NCBI GenBank assembly: GCA_036526135.1
Contig: DATCZA010000010.1
Location: 56,310-120,309, forward strand
DNA length: 64,000 nt
Direction: 5' to 3'
Source: UBA2965 sp036526135
Lineage (GTDB): Bacteria > Pseudomonadota > Gammaproteobacteria > Pseudomonadales > Azotimanducaceae
Shown: positions 59,029-64,000 of the stretch, piece after piece
Numbering within the stretch: the first letter of the stretch is position 1
Layout of the letters: each line of letters starts with the position of its first letter
Program-made: the position numbers and the translations under genes
Notes under the pieces: model-generated
Told to the model about the DNA's origin: nothing
The model's input: only the letters and a program-made list of their open reading frames with translations
Databases searched by the model: none

Positions 59029-59125
59029 CGTCCGAATCTCCGGGATGGCCGGATGCTTTTCTTTCAACCATCATCAGGTGGTCTAAGATGTGGACCATGG
59101 ATGGGACCCAGACGAGGTGACTAGC

Positions 59126-60871
59126 GTGAGCGCTGACACCAACACAGACACCGAGCCGAACAGGCAGCCATCAGCATCGGATACCCCGGGTGCCGGGAGC
59201 GATGCGTTCTCCGACGAGATCGCCGATCGGACGGAAGGGATTGCGGCGGCAAGCGCGTTTGGCGTGGATACCAGGGCCATCATGGATGCCTGGCTGAGCA
59301 TCGCGAACGAAGCCACCACGCACCCCCGCGCCGTTCTACGTGCCGCAACCAAGCTAGGTCGCGAGCTGGGCAGCATCGTGATGGGATCCAGCGAGCTGGC
59401 GCCGGCGCCGGAAGACAAGCGTTTCAGTGATGCGGCTTGGGAAGCCAACCCCATTTTCCGAAGGATCGGACAGTCCTACGTTGCATGGACCCGATCCCTG
59501 GACGGTTGGCTCGATGAGTCGGGACTCGAGGGCATCGAACGCGAGCGTGCGCGATTCGTTCTGGACGTCTTCAAGGACGTGCTGGCTCCGGTGAACAGCC
59601 TGGCCGGAAACCCCGAGGCGCTGAAAAAGCTGCGCGCCAGTGATGGGGGTAGCCTCACTCGCGGGCTGAAAAACTTTCTGGACGATCTCCGGCACAACCA
59701 CGGCTACCCCGCGGTAGCCGACCGGCACGCCTTCAAGGTCGGCAAGGATGTGGCCTGCACCAGGGGCGCGGTGGTGTATCGGAACGAGCTCTTCGAGCTG
59801 ATCCAGTATCGGCCCACCACCCCGGAGGTCTCGCCGGTGCCTGTGCTGTACGTGTTCAGCCAGGTGAACCGCTTCTACCTGGGTGATCTGACTCCTGATC
59901 GCAGCCTCTTCAAGCGGCTGCTCGATGCCGGCATTCCGGTATTCGCCATCAGCTGGCGCAACCCCACCGTAGAGGAGCGGGACTGGAACCTCGATACCTA
60001 TGCTGACGGCGTGATCACGGCCATCACCGTCATGCAGCAGATCACGAAGCAGCCCAAGATCCACCTCATGGGTCTGTGTGCCGGAGGATTGGTGGCCGCA
60101 GCGGCGGCCGGGGTATTGGCGGCGCGCCGCGAGGACTGGATCAGCACCCTTTCCCTGTTCGTCAACGTGCTCGATTACCGGCCGGGCGACAGCGAGTTCG
60201 GGCTGTTCGTCAGCGAGCGTTCGGTGGACGCTCAGAAAGCCGTCGTCCGCGGGCGCGGCGTCTTCGCGGAGCGGGACGTGTTCGAGATGTTTGCCCTGCT
60301 GCGCATGGAAGAGAACGTGATGAGCTTCTTCCGCAGCAACTATCTCATGGGGGAGGAGCCCTTAAAGCATCCGCTGCTGTTCTGGTCCATGGACTACACC
60401 CGCGTGCCGGCGGAGATGCAGTGCGATTTCCTGAACCTGGCCCAGTACAACAAGCTCGCCAAGAAGGAGATGCGCATCCTCGGCAAGCGGGTCGACCTCA
60501 CCAGGATCGACTATCCGGTCTACGTCATGGCCGGAACCACGGACCACATCACGCCCTGGAAAGCCTGTTTCCGGAGCACCCAGCTGTTTGGTGGCGACGT
60601 GGCGTTCGTCCTGACCAACCAGAACCACACCCAGACGATCTCCAGCCGGGAGGACAACCGACACCTCAAGCACTGGGTCGTCGACAACCCGTCGGATAAT
60701 CCGGATCGGGCCATGCGGCTTGCCACCGAGCACGAGGGGTCATGGACGAGACACTGGATCGGCTGGCTCGACGATCACAGCGGGGAAAGGGTCAAAGCGC
60801 CACGGCGCATGGGCTCGGGCAAGAACCCCATTTTGGGGGAGGCCCCCGGTCTGTACGTGCTGGAGTCCTGA
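59126..60871 (+). CDS. phaC: Poly(R)-hydroxyalkanoate synthase PhaC
   Basis: A 581-residue PHA synthase that polymerises (R)-hydroxyacyl-CoA. The N-terminal domain (about 70-190) is followed by the alpha/beta catalytic domain with Cys318 in GLCAGGL, Asp in GTTDHITPW and His in TNQNHTQTI. The core AISWRNP and FNLFWSMDYTR-like blocks match classes I/II. The His motif normally reads S-G-H-I-Q-S-I, so N-H-T-Q-T-I is unusual. The residues between SLFVNVLD and LGKRVDL resemble the Pseudomonas class II type. GTG 59126 with GAGG eight bases before is preferred over GTG 59090. No phaA, phaB or phaJ is adjacent. Confidence 0.93.
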   Translation: MSADTNTDTEPNRQPSASDTPGAGSDAFSDEIADRTEGIAAASAFGVDTRAIMDAWLSIANEATTHPRAVLRAATKLGRELGSIVMGSSELAPAPEDKRFSDAAWEANPIFRRIGQSYVAWTRSLDGWLDESGLEGIERERARFVLDVFKDVLAPVNSLAGNPEALKKLRASDGGSLTRGLKNFLDDLRHNHGYPAVADRHAFKVGKDVACTRGAVVYRNELFELIQYRPTTPEVSPVPVLYVFSQVNRFYLGDLTPDRSLFKRLLDAGIPVFAISWRNPTVEERDWNLDTYADGVITAITVMQQITKQPKIHLMGLCAGGLVAAAAAGVLAARREDWISTLSLFVNVLDYRPGDSEFGLFVSERSVDAQKAVVRGRGVFAERDVFEMFALLRMEENVMSFFRSNYLMGEEPLKHPLLFWSMDYTRVPAEMQCDFLNLAQYNKLAKKEMRILGKRVDLTRIDYPVYVMAGTTDHITPWKACFRSTQLFGGDVAFVLTNQNHTQTISSREDNRHLKHWVVDNPSDNPDRAMRLATEHEGSWTRHWIGWLDDHSGERVKAPRRMGSGKNPILGEAPGLYVLES

Positions 60872-60875
60872 AGCC

Positions 60876-61763
60876 TCAGCGGATCCTCACGGCCAGGGTG
60901 TCGCAGGTTGCGCCGTGAAGGGTCGCGTTGGCAGTGGACCCAAGCAGCAGTTGCACGCCGTGCTTGCCGTGGGTTCCGATCACCACCAGATCCGCCCCAA
61001 GTTCTTTGACGAGAGCGTGGATCTCCGCAGCCGGGGCGCCGTGCCGCACGTGCAGCCGGTCGGCCGCCAGCCCGTGGACATCGGCAATTCTCGCGAGCTC
61101 GTCCCGGGCCTGGGCGTCGGCTTCGTGCTCGAACTGAATTCCCACGTCGGACATCGTCGATGGGTTGACCCCGGCGTAGGCCTGCTGCAGCGGCTTGATC
61201 ACGTGGGCCACGTGCATCTCCGCACCGTGTTCTGACGCCAGTGTCTGCGCAATGTCGAGAACCTGGCTTGACTCGTCGGTCAGATCGACGCAGGCGATCA
61301 ATCGACGGTAGGCGTGGGAAAACTCCTCGGCTTCCTCGCCGCGTCCGGGAATTCGGACGGCCAGAACGTGCTGGTTGGTGCCATGCAGCACGGCGTTGGC
61401 GGTGGATCCCAGAAGCAGCTTGAGTCCGTGGCGGCCGTGACTTCCGACCACCAGCAGGTCATGCCCGCCGCTCTCGGCGTGTTCGTGCAGCACCGTTGCC
61501 GCATACCCCTCGAGCAGGGCATACGTCCCCCCATGCCGGTCGCAGAGACCCTGCAGATAAGCCTCGGCCTCGGAGGAGGCCTTGGCGCGGAGATCTTCGA
61601 TGGAGGCGGAGGCGGGATCGATGGTGTTGAGGTAATACCCCTGATCCAGCACGTGAACGATCTCCACCGGCCGGCCGCCGGCTGCTCTCCGGGCGGTCTC
61701 GATCACTACCGCGGCGCTCGCTTCGTCCCAGTCGACGGCGGCCATTACTTTGGTAAAGCTCAT
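60876..61763 (-). CDS. Tandem universal stress protein (UspA)
   Basis: A 295-residue protein made of two Usp domains (about 1-145 and 155-295). Both have the ATP-binding G-2x-G-9x-G-S/T motif: GSHGRHGLKLLLGST and GTHGKHGVQLLLGST. It probably binds ATP and is made under starvation or stress. ATG 61763 (MSFTKVMAAVD) was chosen over 61784. It is convergent with phaC, with only four bases between the ends; Usp genes often sit beside PHA genes and this may be functional. Confidence 0.92.
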   Translation of the reverse strand: MSFTKVMAAVDWDEASAAVVIETARRAAGGRPVEIVHVLDQGYYLNTIDPASASIEDLRAKASSEAEAYLQGLCDRHGGTYALLEGYAATVLHEHAESGGHDLLVVGSHGRHGLKLLLGSTANAVLHGTNQHVLAVRIPGRGEEAEEFSHAYRRLIACVDLTDESSQVLDIAQTLASEHGAEMHVAHVIKPLQQAYAGVNPSTMSDVGIQFEHEADAQARDELARIADVHGLAADRLHVRHGAPAAEIHALVKELGADLVVIGTHGKHGVQLLLGSTANATLHGATCDTLAVRIR

Positions 61764-61958
61764 GTTTCCATCTGCCCCCAGCATGTTTCACGAGAACCCG
61801 TTCCCGTGGCGAATCAGGCTTCAGCCCTGGCGGCCTCGGCCAATGGCCGGGGGACTGCTGAAACCTCAAACCATGCTAAACGCCCGTCGGCAAAGGCACA
61901 ACGCTGGCGCGTGACCGGTAAAGGCGTATGCTATTCGCAGCAATAGCGGGGAATCATC

Positions 61959-62264
61959 GTGGCGACTTACATCATGCTCAGCACGCTGACCGACGAAGGG
62001 CGCAAGACCTTGAAGCAGCGCCCCGAGCGCCTGAAAGAGGTGAACAAGGAAGTGGAATCCATGGGGGCCCGGGTGGTTTCGCAGTATGCCGTGCTCGGGG
62101 GATACGATTTCGTCAACATCATCGAGGCCCCCACCAACGAGGTCATGTCGCGCATCTCCATGGAGCTTGGAGCACGAGGCACCATCAAGGTGACCACGAT
62201 GCCCGGCATGACGATCGAGTCGTTTGTCGACATGCTCGAGGGAAAGACCACCAGCGGCAGCTGA
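61959..62264 (+). CDS. GYD-domain protein
   Basis: A 101-residue ferredoxin-like fold protein of the GYD family; the name-giving motif is Gly48-Tyr49-Asp50 in VLGGYDFVNII. The family forms small dimeric or trimeric alpha+beta barrels of unknown role. The start is GTG 61959. It ends three bases before the next gene, whose N-terminus is a diverged copy of the same domain, so the two are coupled and probably act together. Confidence 0.88.
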   Translation: MATYIMLSTLTDEGRKTLKQRPERLKEVNKEVESMGARVVSQYAVLGGYDFVNIIEAPTNEVMSRISMELGARGTIKVTTMPGMTIESFVDMLEGKTTSGS

Positions 62265-62267
62265 AAC

Positions 62268-63266
62268 ATGCCTCGATATGTGATGCTAATGCGTTATCAC
62301 TCGGCCGGCATGCGAGCAATCGAGTCGAACCCCCAGACCCTGTACGAGATTCACGACGCCATCGCGCGCTGGGAAGCCAAGGTGCTGGAAAGCTATCGGC
62401 TTCTTGGTGAGTGGGATCAGTGCACGATTTTCGAGGCGCCCGACAACTTCAAGGCGTATCGGGCCACCCTTGCTCAGGAACTCGGCACCACGGCAGATAC
62501 GGAAATTCTGCCCGCCATCGACTTCGACCTCTTTTCCCGGCTGGTCAGCACGGAAGCCGGCAGCGTCGGGCCCCATCGATGGCAGATCACCTGGTGGGCC
62601 AGGATCGGCCGACGCCTCTTCCGCTGGCATGCCTACGACCGTTTTGCCAATCGCTACTGCAAACCCCTGACGGTCACCGGCCTTCACAAGTTCGACACCA
62701 TCAAAGGTCCGTGCATCATCGTGGCGAACCATACGAGCCACATGGACGCGCTGGTACTCAACGCCTCACTGCCAAATCGTATTCGCTGGAACGTCTACTC
62801 CGGAGCGGCGGCCGATCGCTGGTTCGTGAAAGGCCGGAAGGAGCTGGTGATGCAGCCCTGGTACCAGTCGCTGGCCATGGGCACGTTTCCGATCCAGCGA
62901 GGCGGCGGTTCGAAGGCGCTGGACTATCCCAAGTGGCTGCTCGAAAACGGCTGTAACCTCATCATCTTTCCTGAGGGCACGCGCTCCACCAGCCGGAGCA
63001 TGGCCAAGTTTCGCCACGGGGTGTCCGTTCTGGCGCTGGAGAAAAACGTGCCCGTCGTCCCGGTTTTTCTCACCGGCCTCAAAGCCATGCGGCCCAAGGG
63101 CTCCCGCGAGATTTTTCCCGGTCCTGCAGGCGCCAACGTGCTCGATCCCATCTACTTCGAGGAAGGGACCACGGTTCCGGATGCCACCCGGCGCATTTAC
63201 GACGCCCTCAACGAGGTCCATCTGAAGGTTGGAGAGTTCGGCGACGAGGCGGCGCGTCAGGACTGA
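62268..63266 (+). CDS. GYD domain-PlsC acyltransferase fusion
   Basis: A 332-residue two-domain protein. Residues 1-95 are a GYD-like domain (MPRYVMLMRYHSAG, LLGEWDQCTIFEAP, with GEWD in place of GGYD). Residues 105-325 are a PlsC-type 1-acylglycerol-3-phosphate acyltransferase: His155 and Asp160 in NHTSHMD, the FPIQR strand, FPEGTRS at 234-240 and VPVVPVFLTG. PlsC makes phosphatidic acid, the precursor of membrane lipid and triacylglycerol. No membrane segment is strong, though WQITWWARIGRRLF near 105-119 may lie on the membrane. The 3' end overlaps the convergent lipase gene by 10 bases. Confidence 0.88.
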   Translation: MPRYVMLMRYHSAGMRAIESNPQTLYEIHDAIARWEAKVLESYRLLGEWDQCTIFEAPDNFKAYRATLAQELGTTADTEILPAIDFDLFSRLVSTEAGSVGPHRWQITWWARIGRRLFRWHAYDRFANRYCKPLTVTGLHKFDTIKGPCIIVANHTSHMDALVLNASLPNRIRWNVYSGAAADRWFVKGRKELVMQPWYQSLAMGTFPIQRGGGSKALDYPKWLLENGCNLIIFPEGTRSTSRSMAKFRHGVSVLALEKNVPVVPVFLTGLKAMRPKGSREIFPGPAGANVLDPIYFEEGTTVPDATRRIYDALNEVHLKVGEFGDEAARQD

Positions 63267-64000
63267 GCGGGGCCCATGCGTTCGTTCAGCCAGGCGATCA
63301 GGTCGTCGACCACCTCGTGCCGGTTGACCTCGTTGAGCATCTCGTGGCGCCCCTCGGGGTAGAGGCGGTAGTCGACCCGGTGGAGGCGGGAGCGGTACCC
63401 CTCGAGCAGGTTGCGCAGCCCGCGCTCGTTTCCGTGAACCGGATCGTCGCTGCCTGAGAACACGTAGACGGGAAGATGGGCGGGGATTTTGCCGATGGTG
63501 CGCCTGCGCCGGGCTTCCCGTGCGCCCCCTAGCAGGGCGGACAAACTCCCGGCACTCACGACGAACCCACAATACGGGTCCTCCACGTACTTCCGGACTT
63601 CCTCCCGGTCTCTGGAAAGCCACTCGAAACCCGTTGCCTCGGATTCCTCAAACGACGCATTGGGTGCGGCGAACACCCGTTCCTGCATTCGCTCGGTGAC
63701 CACGTCGCCATGCCGCCAGTGCTCGAGGCGGGCCATGGTTTGAGAAAGCCAGAGGCCGAAGGCTGAACCGAGCCCGGGGGAGCCGCTGATGACGGCCGCG
63801 TGGATCGTGTCGCCATGGCGGGCGATGTATTGCTGGGTGAGCATGGCGCCCATGCTGTGACCGAGCAGTGCCCGAGGCGCGCTCGGATGCTTGGATGCGA
63901 CGTGGTCGTTGAGTTCCCTGGCATCCTGAATGACCCGGTCCCAGCCGCCCCGACCGAAGATGCCCAACCGGTCCGCACCTGCTGTGAGCCCGTGGCCGCG
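63257..64000 (-). CDS. Alpha/beta hydrolase, monoacylglycerol lipase-like (5' end beyond window)
   Basis: The frame is open from the window end to the stop at 63257, giving 247 residues. It begins RGHGLTAGADRLG, which is the D-x-R-G-H-G-x-S region of the family, so only about 50-60 residues are missing. The nucleophile Ser is in LLGHSMGAM, Asp in FSGSDDPVHG and His in EGRHEMLNE. This is the pattern of lysophospholipase/monoacylglycerol lipases. It hydrolyses glycerides or lysophospholipids, by family. It is convergent with the GYD-PlsC gene, and its place beside acyltransferases suggests lipid turnover. Confidence 0.9.
   Translation of the reverse strand, partial: RGHGLTAGADRLGIFGRGGWDRVIQDARELNDHVASKHPSAPRALLGHSMGAMLTQQYIARHGDTIHAAVISGSPGLGSAFGLWLSQTMARLEHWRHGDVVTERMQERVFAAPNASFEESEATGFEWLSRDREEVRKYVEDPYCGFVVSAGSLSALLGGAREARRRRTIGKIPAHLPVYVFSGSDDPVHGNERGLRNLLEGYRSRLHRVDYRLYPEGRHEMLNEVNRHEVVDDLIAWLNERMGPAQS

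Overview
The window is high-GC chromosomal DNA of a non-enteric gammaproteobacterium, probably free-living. The evidence is conserved gene order: kdsB-murB-rne, rluC, yceD-rpmF-fabD-fabG-acpP-fabF-mltG-tmk-holB-pilZ-tatD, and a GacA/UvrY regulator followed by uvrC-pgsA-tRNA-Cys. A TonB2-type energy module and Pst permeases with large periplasmic inserts agree. I saw no phage, insertion sequence, CRISPR array or rRNA. The order within Gammaproteobacteria cannot be fixed from this sequence.

Layout. 1-7.6 kb: the 3' end of kdsB, an SDR, an AlkB-like dioxygenase, murB, RNase E, rluC and maf. 7.7-15.5 kb: the fatty-acid, cell-wall and replication cluster, compact and with plsX, fabH and pabC missing from their usual places. 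15.5-19.5 kb: a coupled leftward operon pepQ, DPP-IV-like peptidase, GNAT. 19.6-25.1 kb: a three-subunit molybdenum hydroxylase with its own MoaD-like protein, then a HAD hydrolase and an SDR. 25.1-33.6 kb: the whole Pho regulon core, phoB-phoR-pstS-pstC-pstA-pstB-phoU, as one leftward operon, divergent from a porin at 33.9 kb. Both directions have a candidate Pho box with a suitably placed -10. 35.3-41.5 kb: a dienelactone hydrolase and a TonB system (DUF3450, TtpC-like ExbB, ExbB, ExbD, TonB, TPR lipid-targeted or periplasmic protein). 41.5-53.6 kb: riboflavin synthase, DUF1631 and PilZ proteins, pyrF, a soluble histidine kinase, glutaryl-CoA dehydrogenase, a GacA-like regulator, a family-5 uracil-DNA glycosylase, uvrC, pgsA and tRNA-Cys.

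53.7-64 kb is the most distinctive part, a carbon-storage island. It holds an acyl-CoA-dehydrogenase-like flavoprotein, a remnant of an alpha/beta hydrolase, phaR, an intact hydrolase of the same type, a wax ester synthase/diacylglycerol acyltransferase, a phasin, a PHA synthase, a tandem UspA protein, a GYD-domain protein, a GYD-PlsC acyltransferase fusion, and a monoacylglycerol-lipase-like hydrolase. Four TGC-N3-GCA dyads lie only in the control regions of the hydrolase and the phasin, and are good candidates for PhaR operators. Together the genes suggest that PHA granules and neutral lipids (wax ester or triacylglycerol) are made from one locus.

Most assignments rest on motifs and gene order read by eye. 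No database or alignment was run. Start codons were reset where a Shine-Dalgarno sequence, family length or overlap gave a better choice.
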